DNA from: Paracoccaceae bacterium
GTDB lineage: Bacteria > Pseudomonadota > Alphaproteobacteria > Rhodobacterales > Rhodobacteraceae
Length of the DNA stretch: 12,427 nt
Direction: 5' to 3'
Assembly: GCA_026709725.1 (NCBI GenBank)
Contig: JAPOSK010000572.1
Coordinates: forward strand, 1-12,427
Of this stretch, positions 1 to 7,414 are shown one piece after another. A program made the position numbers and the translations under genes. The stretch's first letter is position 1. Each line of letters starts with the position of its first letter. The notes below the pieces were generated by a model, which did not search any database, was not told the DNA's origin, and saw only the letters and a list, made by a program, of their open reading frames with translations.

Positions 1-1
1 T

Positions 2-2338
2 GACAGCATGAAGCGAAAGGAGATCGGTCGTGAGGAGGTTCATGACAAATTCGGGGTCTATCCCGAGCGTGTTGTCGATGTCCAGGCGCTGACCGGTGAC
101 AGCAGTGACAACATTCCCGGCGCACCAGGGATCGGGGCCAAGACTGCACCGCAGCTGATCGAGGAGTTCGGTGACCTTGAAAGTCTGCTGGCAAATGCGG
201 ATCAAATCCCCCAGGAGAAGCGTCGGGCGGTTCTGACCGAACACGCTGATCAGATTCGGATGTGCAAGGAACTCGTTCAGTTGCGCAGGGATGCACCGCT
301 GTCGGTCTGTCTTGACGAACTCGCCATCCGGGATCCTGATCCAAACACGGTTTTTGCATTCCTGCTGGAACAGGAATTCCGGACCATCGTGCGCCGCGCC
401 GCCCGTTTGATGAAGGTCGACCCGCCGCAGATGCCTGAAATCCGTCGGGACATGATTGCTCCTTCAGGCAGCGGGACGATGGCTGACATCATGCCGATTG
501 ATCCGGCAGGCTATGAATGTGTCATCGACGATGCCGCTCTTGACCGCTGGCTTGCGACCATCAATGATTGTGGCTTCGTGGCGATTGATACGGAAACGAC
601 CGGGCTGAATGAAATGGAGGACAGGCTGGTTGGCATCAGCCTCTGCTGTGCCCCGGGCCAGGCCTGTTATATCCCGCTTCAACACAAGGAGCGGGACAGT
701 CTTTTTGGCGCAGCCAACCGGCCGATAGATGGCCAGCTTGGTCTTGATCACGCCCTTGAGCGCCTGACACCGATGCTCACGGATCCTGCCATCCTGAAGA
801 TTGGCCAGAACATCAAGTTCGATCTCAAGATATTCAAGCAGCATGGTGTCACGGTCGAGCCGGTTGATGACACGATGCTGCTCGCCTATGCCCTGCACAG
901 TGGTTTGCACAATCTCAACATGACTCTCCTCTCGGAGAAGTATCTCAACCACAAGCCAATTCCAATTGAGGATCTGATCGGCAAGGGACGCAAGGCAATT
1001 CCATTCCAGAATACCAAAATTGCTGATGCCACCCGCTACGCTGCCGAGGATGCAGATATTACCCTGCGCTTGTGGCAGACTTTCAAGCCCCGGTTGCCGA
1101 TGGAGCGGGTCGCTACAGTTTATGAGACCCTTGATCGACCCCTGATCCCCGTGCTTGTGGATATGGAGCGTCACGGAATCAGGGTTGATGCTGATCATCT
1201 CCACCGGCTGTCCCAGCGGTTTGGGAGCAATCTTGCCCAGCTGGAATCGTCCATATTCAAGATTGCCGGTCAGTCATTCAACATTGGCAGCCCCATGCAG
1301 CTTGGACGGGTCATGTTTGAGGATCTGAATCTCCCCGGAGGGGAGGAGCGGACCCTGCGCGGGTACAAAACCGATGCCCGGATTCTGGAAGATCTTGCAG
1401 CTGCCGGATACGACTTTCCAAAACTCGTCCTGGACTGGCGGCATCTGTCAAAACTGCGTTCAACCTATACTGAGGCCCTGCCTGCACATATCAACGAGCA
1501 GACTGACCGTGTGCATACCTCCTATCGTATTGCCGGCGCGAACACAGGACGTCTCGCCTCCTCAGAACCCAATCTGCAGAACATCCCGATTCGAACATCC
1601 GAGGGCCGAAGCATCCGCGAGGCCTGTGTTGCGGAAGAGGGATATAAGCTCGTCTCACTTGATTACAGCCAGATCGAACTTCGTGTCCTGGCGCACAAGG
1701 CGGACATCACATCTCTCAAGGAGGCTTTCAGTGCGGGGCAGGACATCCATGCGATGACCGCAAGCCAGGTTTTCGAAGTTCCGCTTTCCGATGTTGATCC
1801 AGACAACCGTCGGCAGGCCAAGGCGATCAATTTTGGTGTGATCTACGGAATCTCGGCATATGGTCTTGCCCGGAATCTCGGCATCTCGCGTCACCAGGCC
1901 CAGGATTTTATCACCCTGTACTTTCAACGCTTTCCGGGGATTCGGGGCTATATGGATCAGGTTGTTCGATCCGCAAAGAAGGATGGATACGTCACAACTC
2001 TCTTCGGCCGTAAAATCCACACACCATCCATCAACTCCGGCGGCCCGCAGGGACAGTTTGCGCGCCGGGCTGCAATCAATGCACCCATCCAGGGATCCGC
2101 CGCAGACATCATCCGCCGCGCCATGATCCGATTGGCTCCTGCGATGCGTGCGCTGCCGGCCAGGATGCTGCTTCAGGTTCATGATGAGCTGGTCTTTGAG
2201 GTCCGGGATCATTTTGTTGAAGAGTTCATTGCCCTGGCCAAGCCACTCATGGAATCAGCCGACCGGCCGGCCCTGGCAATTGAGCCGCATCTCGTGGTCG
2301 ATGCCGGTGTTGCCGACAACTGGGCCGATGCACACTGA
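2..2338 (+). CDS. polA: DNA polymerase I, 5' end cut off by the window edge
   Basis: Replication and repair polymerase that removes RNA primers and fills gaps in the cytoplasm. The reading frame is open to the left edge, and homology starts inside the 5'-3' exonuclease domain, so about 150 N-terminal residues lie outside the window. The ATG at 8 is an internal methionine, not the start. Numbering from that Met: the helix-hairpin-helix segment GDSSDNIPGAPGIGAKT is at about 30-46. The 3'-5' exonuclease is complete, with motif I IDTET (D194, E196), motif II NIKFD and motif III YAAED, so proofreading should be active. Polymerase motif A has D552 in DYSQIELR, the O-helix has RR-x3-K-x2-NFG at 601-610, and motif C is QVHDE at 723-727. 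The stop is TGA at 2336. All motifs are intact and I see no frameshift. The next gene starts 120 bases downstream on the same strand. Confidence 0.97.
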   Translation, partial: DSMKRKEIGREEVHDKFGVYPERVVDVQALTGDSSDNIPGAPGIGAKTAPQLIEEFGDLESLLANADQIPQEKRRAVLTEHADQIRMCKELVQLRRDAPLSVCLDELAIRDPDPNTVFAFLLEQEFRTIVRRAARLMKVDPPQMPEIRRDMIAPSGSGTMADIMPIDPAGYECVIDDAALDRWLATINDCGFVAIDTETTGLNEMEDRLVGISLCCAPGQACYIPLQHKERDSLFGAANRPIDGQLGLDHALERLTPMLTDPAILKIGQNIKFDLKIFKQHGVTVEPVDDTMLLAYALHSGLHNLNMTLLSEKYLNHKPIPIEDLIGKGRKAIPFQNTKIADATRYAAEDADITLRLWQTFKPRLPMERVATVYETLDRPLIPVLVDMERHGIRVDADHLHRLSQRFGSNLAQLESSIFKIAGQSFNIGSPMQLGRVMFEDLNLPGGEERTLRGYKTDARILEDLAAAGYDFPKLVLDWRHLSKLRSTYTEALPAHINEQTDRVHTSYRIAGANTGRLASSEPNLQNIPIRTSEGRSIREACVAEEGYKLVSLDYSQIELRVLAHKADITSLKEAFSAGQDIHAMTASQVFEVPLSDVDPDNRRQAKAINFGVIYGISAYGLARNLGISRHQAQDFITLYFQRFPGIRGYMDQVVRSAKKDGYVTTLFGRKIHTPSINSGGPQGQFARRAAINAPIQGSAADIIRRAMIRLAPAMRALPARMLLQVHDELVFEVRDHFVEEFIALAKPLMESADRPALAIEPHLVVDAGVADNWADAH

Positions 2339-2442
2339 TGCGGTGCCATGACTGTAACTGGATTCCGGATACGGATTTCATTGCAGTTCAGGGAAATCTG
2401 TGACAGCCCGCCACCCCGGGACAGCAATCCATTCATATAGAC

Positions 2443-2449
2443 AAGGAGG
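2443..2449 (+). promoter_or_regulatory. strong ribosome binding site of the hydrolase gene
   Basis: AAGGAGG is a near-perfect anti-16S match and the best Shine-Dalgarno in the window. Spacing favours GTG 2459 (9 bases) over GTG 2453 (3 bases), and this decides the start chosen for the hydrolase. Confidence 0.7.
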
Positions 2450-2458
2450 AAGGTGACT

Positions 2459-3286
2459 GTGGAAAAGCAGGAAATGACGGTCAAGATCAATGGTGAGCCG
2501 CTCTATACCCTGACGATGGGGGATGGCCCGCCGATCCTTCTCATGCATGGCGGGCTTGGCTTGAGTCACGATTATTTGCGCCCCTATTTCGACACGCTCG
2601 CCAGGACCAGCAAAATCATCTACTATGATCACCTGGGCAATGGTCGATCAGCCCGTCCGGCGAAGTTTTCGGACCTCACATTCCCCCGGCTCGTGTCTGA
2701 CGGGATTGCGCTGATGGATCATTTCGGGCACGAAAAATTCACCCTTATCGGTCATTCCTATGGTGGATTTATCGCTCAGATGCTGGCGGCAATGCACCCC
2801 GAGCGACTGAATGGTCTGGTCCTCCTCAACACGATCCCGACTCTTGACTATGCCCCCCCAATATCAGGAGCCCGGCATCTCATGACGGCTTTCGAAAAAC
2901 TCTTCAGCCAACCGATGGCCGACAATTCCGACTGGCAATCCACCTGGGGTCGGGTCATCCAGCTGTACTTCAAGAGCTATGATGCGGCGGTTGGCGCTGC
3001 ACTGGATGCGAGCACTGTCTATGAGCACCGTGCCTGGAATGCCGGGAACGCGCTGCTGGGCGACTTCAACATGCTGGACGCGCTTCCCGACCTGAAGGTG
3101 CCAGCACTTGTCATGGGGGGCCTCCATGACAAAATCACCCCTCCGGGTCCAGGTGCCGAGCGCATCGCCGGTCTCCTGCCGAATGCAACACTCAGGCTCT
3201 TCGAGCAGGCCGCCCATTACCCATTCATTGAAGAACAGAAGAAATTCTTTGACGTGCTGGAGGACTGGCTGTCCAAGCTCAAATGA
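2459..3286 (+). CDS. alpha/beta hydrolase, proline iminopeptidase-like
   Basis: Cytoplasmic serine hydrolase of the alpha/beta fold, closest in style to the S33 proline iminopeptidase group. With the GTG start at 2459 it has 275 residues. The oxyanion-hole strand reads LLMHGGLG (28-34), resembling the HGGPG of iminopeptidases. The nucleophile elbow is GHSYGG with Ser100, the acid is Asp224 in GGLHDKITPP and the base is His253 in AAHYPF. A helical cap region of about 130-205 is the family norm. There is no signal peptide. The start is uncertain: the Shine-Dalgarno AAGGAGG at 2443-2449 is 9 bases before GTG 2459 but only 3 before GTG 2453, and ATG 2474 is also possible. Substrate cannot be read from sequence; small peptides, esters or lactones are all possible. 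Its 3' end faces that of the sugar transporter ATPase. Confidence 0.88.
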   Translation: MEKQEMTVKINGEPLYTLTMGDGPPILLMHGGLGLSHDYLRPYFDTLARTSKIIYYDHLGNGRSARPAKFSDLTFPRLVSDGIALMDHFGHEKFTLIGHSYGGFIAQMLAAMHPERLNGLVLLNTIPTLDYAPPISGARHLMTAFEKLFSQPMADNSDWQSTWGRVIQLYFKSYDAAVGAALDASTVYEHRAWNAGNALLGDFNMLDALPDLKVPALVMGGLHDKITPPGPGAERIAGLLPNATLRLFEQAAHYPFIEEQKKFFDVLEDWLSKLK

Positions 3287-3290
3287 GGCG

Positions 3291-3360
3291 GGAATGCCCA
3301 GGATAATGACCGGTGGCTGACCCCTGGATGCATTCCGGACATTACGATTTCGGGGAATGC
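3291..3360. repeat. shared-arm inverted repeats between convergent genes
   Basis: GGAATGC occurs at 3291-3297 and again at 3354-3360, and its complement GCATTCC lies between them at 3330-3336. The middle arm can therefore pair with either flank but not both. The left pairing is strengthened by CCAGG (3298-3302) with CCTGG (3323-3327), leaving a two-base bulge. The left arm begins 4 bases after the hydrolase stop and the right arm ends next to the ATPase stop, so each convergent transcript would carry a 3' hairpin. No T-run follows on either strand, so this is not a standard intrinsic terminator. A role in RNA 3'-end protection or mutual termination is inferred. Confidence 0.5.
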
Positions 3361-3361
3361 G

Positions 3362-4105
3362 TCAGCTATGGGCTCCAACAATATATGAGACGACCTCGGA
3401 CATATCCGTCCCGCAGCGGGACATGTCCGCGATAACGTTGCCCTGACGAAGCACGACGATGCGTTCGCAGGCCTCAAAGACGTCATTCAGGCGGTGGCTG
3501 ATGAGGATGATCGCGATTCCTTCATCCTTCATCTGCTTGATGAGCTTGAGGACGCTCTCGACCTCACGGACTGCCAGTGCTGCCGTCGGCTCATCCATGA
3601 TGACAAGTTTGGGTTTGAAGGTCAGGGCACGGGCAATGGCAATGGTCTGCTGTTGGCCGCCCGAGAGCAGACCGACCGGGATGTGGATGGACGGGACATG
3701 GACACCAAGGCGATCAATCATTGCCTGGGCTTCCCTGTCGATCCGCGCCTTGTCAACGAATGCGGGCAGAACACCGAAAAGCCGCCTGGTTGGCTCCCGG
3801 CCCAGAAAAATATTGTTGGCCACATCCTGCTGGGGTGCCAGCGCCAGATCCTGATAGATCATCTCGATGCCCATCTGGCGCCGGGTGCCAGGGTCCTTGT
3901 GTGTGACATCCTGGTCGTTGAACCAGATCGTCCCCCTGTCCACCGGATAAACGCCGGTGATGGATTTCATCAGGGTTGATTTGCCGGCGCCATTGTCACC
4001 CACCAGACCGACGACCTCACCGGCTGCCACTGTCAGATTGACACCGTGCAGGACCCGGACGGCACCAAAGGATTTTTCGACACCCTTGAACTCGAGGAGT
4101 TTCAC
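3362..4105 (-). CDS. sugar ABC transporter ATP-binding protein, single-domain CUT2 type (FrcA-like)
   Basis: ATPase that powers uptake of a monosaccharide through the inner membrane with the permease encoded just upstream. It has 247 residues and one complete nucleotide-binding domain: Walker A GDNGAGKST (36-44), Q-loop Gln85, signature LSGGQ (147-151), Walker B LVIMDE (167-172) and switch His204. Most CUT2 ATPases (RbsA, XylG, AraG) have two fused domains of about 500 residues. This one is half that size, as in the FrcA type, so it presumably acts as a homodimer with both sites active. The start is GTG at 4105, and its GTGA overlaps the permease stop by 4 bases, implying translational coupling. 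No strong Shine-Dalgarno is seen, which fits coupling. It is the last gene of the operon. Confidence 0.93.
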   Translation of the reverse strand: MKLLEFKGVEKSFGAVRVLHGVNLTVAAGEVVGLVGDNGAGKSTLMKSITGVYPVDRGTIWFNDQDVTHKDPGTRRQMGIEMIYQDLALAPQQDVANNIFLGREPTRRLFGVLPAFVDKARIDREAQAMIDRLGVHVPSIHIPVGLLSGGQQQTIAIARALTFKPKLVIMDEPTAALAVREVESVLKLIKQMKDEGIAIILISHRLNDVFEACERIVVLRQGNVIADMSRCGTDMSEVVSYIVGAHS

Positions 4106-5091
4106 TGGACCTGCATCCCGCGGCTGCGGGTCTGATCCAGCCAGACTGCCGCAATCAGGACAGCGCCAATTGCCATCTGTTGATAATAGGCCTGCACGGC
4201 CATAAGATTGAGACCGTTTTGCAGGACTCCCATAATCAGAGCCCCGATCATGGTTCCAAGGATTGACCCCCGACCGCCAAAGAGATTGGTGCCACCGATG
4301 ATCGCAGCGGTGATCGCAAGCAATTCATATGTCAGACCCGCGGTCGGATCGCCGGTATTCACCCGTGCCGTGAAGATCAGACCGGCAATGCCGGCCATCA
4401 AACCTGCGATCGTATAGAGCAGCATGCGCTGGCGGTTGACATTGACCCCGGTCGCCCTGGCAGCGTTTTCATTGTCGCCAAGGGCCAGGGTGTGATGGCC
4501 AAACGGTGTGTGGGCAAGAACATAATGGGCAATGAGTGCGACGGCGATCAGTATGAACACCGGCGTCGGGACTCCCCAGGGTCGGGCCTGACCCAGAAAC
4601 AGAATCTCCTCGGGCAGCCCGTAAACCCCGCGTCCACTGGAGATGATCAGAGCCAGCCCACGGGCGATTCCCAGCATCCCAAGGGTCACAATGAATGCCG
4701 GGACCTTGCCGCGGGTAATGATGAACCCATTGACTGCCCCTGCGGCTGCGCCAGCGCCCAGCGCACCAAGAATCGTGAAGTACCAGGGCCACCCCAGAAT
4801 GACGACAAGGGTGGCACCAGTCACTGATGAGAGGCCCAGAACCGAACCCAGCGAGAGATCAATTCCCGCTGCTGCAATGACGAATGTTGCCCCAATCGCC
4901 AGGATGCCAACCGTTGCTGAAGCCAGGATAATGTTGAAGAGATTGCTGGTCAGCAGGAAGACCTTGTCACCATCACCTGTTTCAGGTGACAGGATGGTCA
5001 TCAGGACACAGAGGCCAAGGAGAACAAGAAGTGACTCGGCGCGGACATGCGTCCGCTCCAGCATCCGCGCAAGATTTCTCAAGAACACCAT
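4102..5091 (-). CDS. sugar ABC transporter permease, CUT2 family (RbsC/FrcC-like)
   Basis: Inner-membrane channel subunit for monosaccharide import. From ATG 5091 it has 329 residues with about eight to ten hydrophobic segments. Family marks are GIDLSLGS (76-83), typical of ribose-type permeases, and the cytoplasmic coupling loop GDNENAARATGVNV (205-218), which contacts the ATPase. A conserved GGRGSILGTMIGALIMGVLQ stretch lies near the C-terminus. Length is normal for the family. The start is uncertain: TTG 5097, ATG 5091 and GTG 5088 are in frame, and no Shine-Dalgarno precedes any of them. Instead two tandem four-codon ORFs end just before the start, so ribosomes might arrive by reinitiation. 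A 4-base overlap joins it to the ATPase gene, and 183 bases holding a hairpin separate it from the binding-protein gene. Confidence 0.93.
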   Translation of the reverse strand: MVFLRNLARMLERTHVRAESLLVLLGLCVLMTILSPETGDGDKVFLLTSNLFNIILASATVGILAIGATFVIAAAGIDLSLGSVLGLSSVTGATLVVILGWPWYFTILGALGAGAAAGAVNGFIITRGKVPAFIVTLGMLGIARGLALIISSGRGVYGLPEEILFLGQARPWGVPTPVFILIAVALIAHYVLAHTPFGHHTLALGDNENAARATGVNVNRQRMLLYTIAGLMAGIAGLIFTARVNTGDPTAGLTYELLAITAAIIGGTNLFGGRGSILGTMIGALIMGVLQNGLNLMAVQAYYQQMAIGAVLIAAVWLDQTRSRGMQVQ

Positions 5092-5093
5092 GA

Positions 5094-5129
5094 TCAATCG
5101 GCTACCATGGAGGTCAATCGGCTACCATG
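5094..5129 (-). repeat. tandem 16-base repeat with two MVAD micro-ORFs before the permease
   Basis: TCAATCGGCTACCATG (plus-strand reading) occurs perfectly at 5094-5109 and 5114-5129, a 20-base period. On the coding minus strand each copy reads ATG GTA GCC GAT TGA, a complete four-codon ORF at 5114-5128 and 5094-5108. The TGA of the proximal ORF overlaps the TTG at 5097 and lies two bases before the permease ATG at 5091. The duplication is seen directly. A translational role is inferred. Confidence 0.6.
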
Positions 5130-5239
5130 AAGGGACTCTCGGGTCGGGGGCGGCTGAAAACAGCGACCGGGACTTGTGAATCCCTCCGAAAACCCGCCCG
5201 GACAGACCCTCTGGGCATCCACTGACGATCCTGCGGGCA

Positions 5240-5267
5240 TGCGGACCCGCCTTGTGGCAGGTCCGCA
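5240..5267 (-). promoter_or_regulatory. intercistronic hairpin after the binding-protein gene
   Basis: TGCGGACC (5240-5247) pairs perfectly with GGTCCGCA (5260-5267). After one C/A mismatch an inner GCC/GGC stem closes a TTGT loop. It lies 7 bases past the binding-protein stop and has no U-tract. Such intercistronic hairpins often stop 3' exonucleases, keeping binding-protein mRNA more abundant than permease mRNA. That role is inferred from position, as known for malE-malF type operons. Confidence 0.55.
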
Positions 5268-5274
5268 CTCAGTG

Positions 5275-6231
5275 CTACTTCACGAATTCGAGCATGGGCT
5301 CGGTGCCGGCATCAAGGACATCCTTGGTCAACACCAGCGTCGGGACGTAAATCCAGTCTCCATCGGGCGCATCACCCATCTTCATCGCCTTGACCATTTC
5401 GACAGCCTGCTTGCCGACAAGATAAGGCAATTGGGCCACCGACGCATTGAGCCGACCCGCATTGATGGACTTGACGGCATCTGAATTGCCATCCACGCCA
5501 ATTACGATGACCTGATCACCCTTGCCGGCAGCATAGACGGTTTCAACCGCGCCAAGAGCCATGCCATCATTTGCCGCGAAGACGGCAACCAGATCGGGGT
5601 TGCTGGTCAGGATGTCATTCGTAATGTTGGCTGCCTTGCCACGATCCCAGTCGCCGGGCAGGGAGGCGACGATCTCCAGACCCGGTGCCAGTTCACCCAG
5701 GCGCTCGGCAAAACCTGTGGCACGTTTCTGGCCCGTCACGTTGCCCGAAAGACCTTCAATGACCAGAACAGGTCCTGATGCATCACTGCCAACCTGACCG
5801 ACCAGCCATTCGGCACCCTGGGCACCGGCAGCGACATTGTCAGAACCGATGGAGAATGCGATATCGACTCCGGCATCAGCAGCGATGGCATGGTCAAGAT
5901 TGCCATCAAGATCGACGACCGGGATGCCCATGTCGTTGGCACGCTTGAGGCAGGGCAGCAGGATCGTTGAGTTGATCGCTGCGGTGATCATTGCGTCCGG
6001 TCGCCGCTCAAGCATTGCATTGCAGACATTGAGCTGGGGTTCGGCCGCCTGGTCGCTTTCAACAGCCTGCAGGTAGTATTCCACCCCTGCCGCTTCGGCA
6101 CCTTCACGGACCCCAAGTTCCATCGCGCCCCAGAACGGGTTCGACAGAGTCTTCATCAGGACACCATATGTCTCGGCTGCAGCAGGGAGCGCCAGCATGG
6201 CGACAACAGCTGTAACACATAATTTTTTCAT
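5275..6231 (-). CDS. periplasmic sugar-binding protein, AlsB/RbsB-like
   Basis: Periplasmic receptor that delivers a monosaccharide to the transporter. It has 318 residues. The signal peptide is MKK plus a hydrophobic core ending LPAAA, with likely cleavage before Glu20. The mature part is the two-lobed periplasmic binding protein fold and by eye is closest to the D-allose-binding protein: VLMKTLSNPFW at the mature N-terminus, DNVAAGAQGA at 131-140, GNVTGQKR at 163-170, LPGDWDR at 191-197. Residues equivalent to the ribose/allose cage of the family are present: N31, F33, W34, R170, W195, N221, D247, Q267. The ligand is therefore likely a pyranose aldose or ketose, but allose, ribose and fructose cannot be told apart here. 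Start ATG 6231 follows a good TAGGAG site. First gene of the operon, divergent from the dehydrogenase. Stop TAG at 5277-5275. Confidence 0.95.
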   Translation of the reverse strand: MKKLCVTAVVAMLALPAAAETYGVLMKTLSNPFWGAMELGVREGAEAAGVEYYLQAVESDQAAEPQLNVCNAMLERRPDAMITAAINSTILLPCLKRANDMGIPVVDLDGNLDHAIAADAGVDIAFSIGSDNVAAGAQGAEWLVGQVGSDASGPVLVIEGLSGNVTGQKRATGFAERLGELAPGLEIVASLPGDWDRGKAANITNDILTSNPDLVAVFAANDGMALGAVETVYAAGKGDQVIVIGVDGNSDAVKSINAGRLNASVAQLPYLVGKQAVEMVKAMKMGDAPDGDWIYVPTLVLTKDVLDAGTEPMLEFVK

Positions 6232-6269
6232 AATTCTCCTACCCCTTCATTGTAGTAAACCAGCGAAAC

Positions 6270-6299
6270 TCTATACCTCGGAAGATGAACATGCAACAA
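6270..6299 (-). promoter_or_regulatory. candidate sigma-70-type promoter of the sugar transporter operon
   Basis: On the minus strand TTGTTG (6299-6294) and TATAGA (6275-6270) are separated by 18 bases, placing a start about 30 bases before the binding-protein ATG. The match is moderate (4 of 6 in the -10). An 8-base palindrome TTCCGGAA at 6301-6308 touches the -35 side and could be part of an operator. Both are read by eye only. Confidence 0.35.
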
Positions 6300-6383
6300 T
6301 TTCCGGAAGCCCATCCATCCCATGCGGCCCTGCCCGATACCCCCGGAACCCCCGCTTCCATCCATAACTGAAGGATTGTGTTT

Positions 6384-7397
6384 ATGCGTATTCTCTATGA
6401 TCCGTATCCCCGGACAACCAGCGAGATCTTCAGTGATGAAATGCATCACCGCTTTATCCGGACCTACAAGGTCCTTGCTGTCAGGCCAGAGAATCGCGAT
6501 GCGGATTATGACACATATTTGCCGCAGGCTGATGTCATCATCAGTCAGCAGCCAATGGGCCGTGATCGCCTTGTACGGGCGACCGGTCTCAAGGCCATTT
6601 TCAATGTCGAAACCAACTTCCTTCCCAATATTGACTATGCGTACTGCTTCGAGCGGGGCATTCATGTTCTCGCACCGAGTGCTGTTTTTGCTGAACCGGT
6701 TGCCGAGATGGGGTTGGGGCTTGCGCTCTCTCTTGCCCGTGATATCCATACGGCTCATGCCGACTTCCGGGCCGGGCAGGAGCAATACGGCCTGGCCGGC
6801 AACATGCATGCCCGGCTCCTGGCCGGTGCGGATATGGGATTTATTGGATATGGAGATCTCGGTCGTGCCCTGCACCGGCTGCTGGGACCGTTTCGACCCC
6901 GACTGCGCGTCTTCGATCCGTGGATTCCGGACAATATGCTCAGACGGTTTGATCTTGAGCCGGCAACGCTTGACCATGTCCTGGAAACGTCACAATGTCT
7001 GTTTGTTCTCGCCAGTGTCACATCCGAAAATCAGCTCCTGTTGAATGCAGAACGCCTCGCACTGATGCCGGACGGATCATCGCTGATTCTCTTGAGCCGT
7101 GCCGCGCTGGCGGATTTTGATGCACTCGCCAGAGAAGCGGATTCCGGTCGTCTCAGAATTGCCACGGATGTTTTTCCGCAGGAACCCGTGCCGCAGGGCG
7201 ACCCGATCCGCACAACACGCGGGATGCTGTTCTCCGCCCATCGGGCCGGTGCTCTGACCTCTGCACTTGAGGAGATCGGATCCCGCGTTCTTGATGATCT
7301 GGAACTTATCAACAAGGGGCTTCCACCGCTCTCCTGTCGCCGCGCTGAACGGGAAACCGTCGGTCGAATGCGGAGCCGGCCGATCGCCAGAACCTGA
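6384..7397 (+). CDS. D-isomer-specific 2-hydroxyacid dehydrogenase family protein
   Basis: Cytoplasmic NAD(P)-dependent oxidoreductase interconverting a 2-hydroxy and a 2-keto acid (glyoxylate/hydroxypyruvate reductase or phosphoglycerate dehydrogenase type). It has 337 residues. The dinucleotide site is GYGDLG (155-160), with Asp178 at the end of the second strand, which favours NAD. The catalytic triad of the family is present: Arg239 in LSRAAL, Glu267 in DVFPQEP, His286 in SAHRAG. The SRA replaces the usual ARG(G). Start ATG 6384 has AAGGA 8 bases upstream; GTG 6378 is in frame but only 2 bases from it. It shares a 150-base control region with the divergent sugar-binding protein gene, suggesting co-regulation with sugar uptake, so the substrate may be a product of that sugar. 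The C-terminal tail after residue 317 is arginine-rich. Substrate not assignable. Confidence 0.9.
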   Translation: MRILYDPYPRTTSEIFSDEMHHRFIRTYKVLAVRPENRDADYDTYLPQADVIISQQPMGRDRLVRATGLKAIFNVETNFLPNIDYAYCFERGIHVLAPSAVFAEPVAEMGLGLALSLARDIHTAHADFRAGQEQYGLAGNMHARLLAGADMGFIGYGDLGRALHRLLGPFRPRLRVFDPWIPDNMLRRFDLEPATLDHVLETSQCLFVLASVTSENQLLLNAERLALMPDGSSLILLSRAALADFDALAREADSGRLRIATDVFPQEPVPQGDPIRTTRGMLFSAHRAGALTSALEEIGSRVLDDLELINKGLPPLSCRRAERETVGRMRSRPIART

Positions 7398-7404
7398 CCG
7401 ACGG
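7357..7404. repeat. 9-base inverted repeat spanning the dehydrogenase stop codon
   Basis: CCGTCGGTC (7357-7365) is perfectly repeated inverted as GACCGACGG (7396-7404), with a 30-base loop that holds the end of the dehydrogenase gene. The two convergent genes are only 17 bases apart, so the stem could act at the 3' end of either transcript. There is no T-run, so it is not a classical terminator. Confidence 0.45.
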
Positions 7405-7414
7405 CAGAGCGAAC

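Noticed and set aside
2..30. polA as a truncated gene starting at ATG 8
   Set aside because: The frame is open to the window edge and homology continues through it, so the missing N-terminus reflects the window boundary, not a broken gene.
464..1204. 246-codon open frame on the minus strand inside polA
   Set aside because: It is antisense to the proofreading domain whose motifs are all intact on the plus strand. The translation has no recognisable domain and no start signal.
2339..2452. terminator or small gene between polA and the hydrolase gene
   Set aside because: No stable stem with a T-run and no short frame with a start signal could be found; only the downstream ribosome binding site is supported.
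3494..3979. 161-codon plus-strand frame opposite the transporter ATPase
   Set aside because: It is a shadow of the Walker/signature coding region on the minus strand.
6301..6308. TTCCGGAA palindrome as a defined regulator operator
   Set aside because: Eight bases are too short to support alone; it is mentioned only with the candidate promoter.
6228..6977. 249-codon minus-strand frame over the dehydrogenase start and control region
   Set aside because: It is antisense to a gene with full catalytic motifs. The protein looks random and ends on the binding-protein start.
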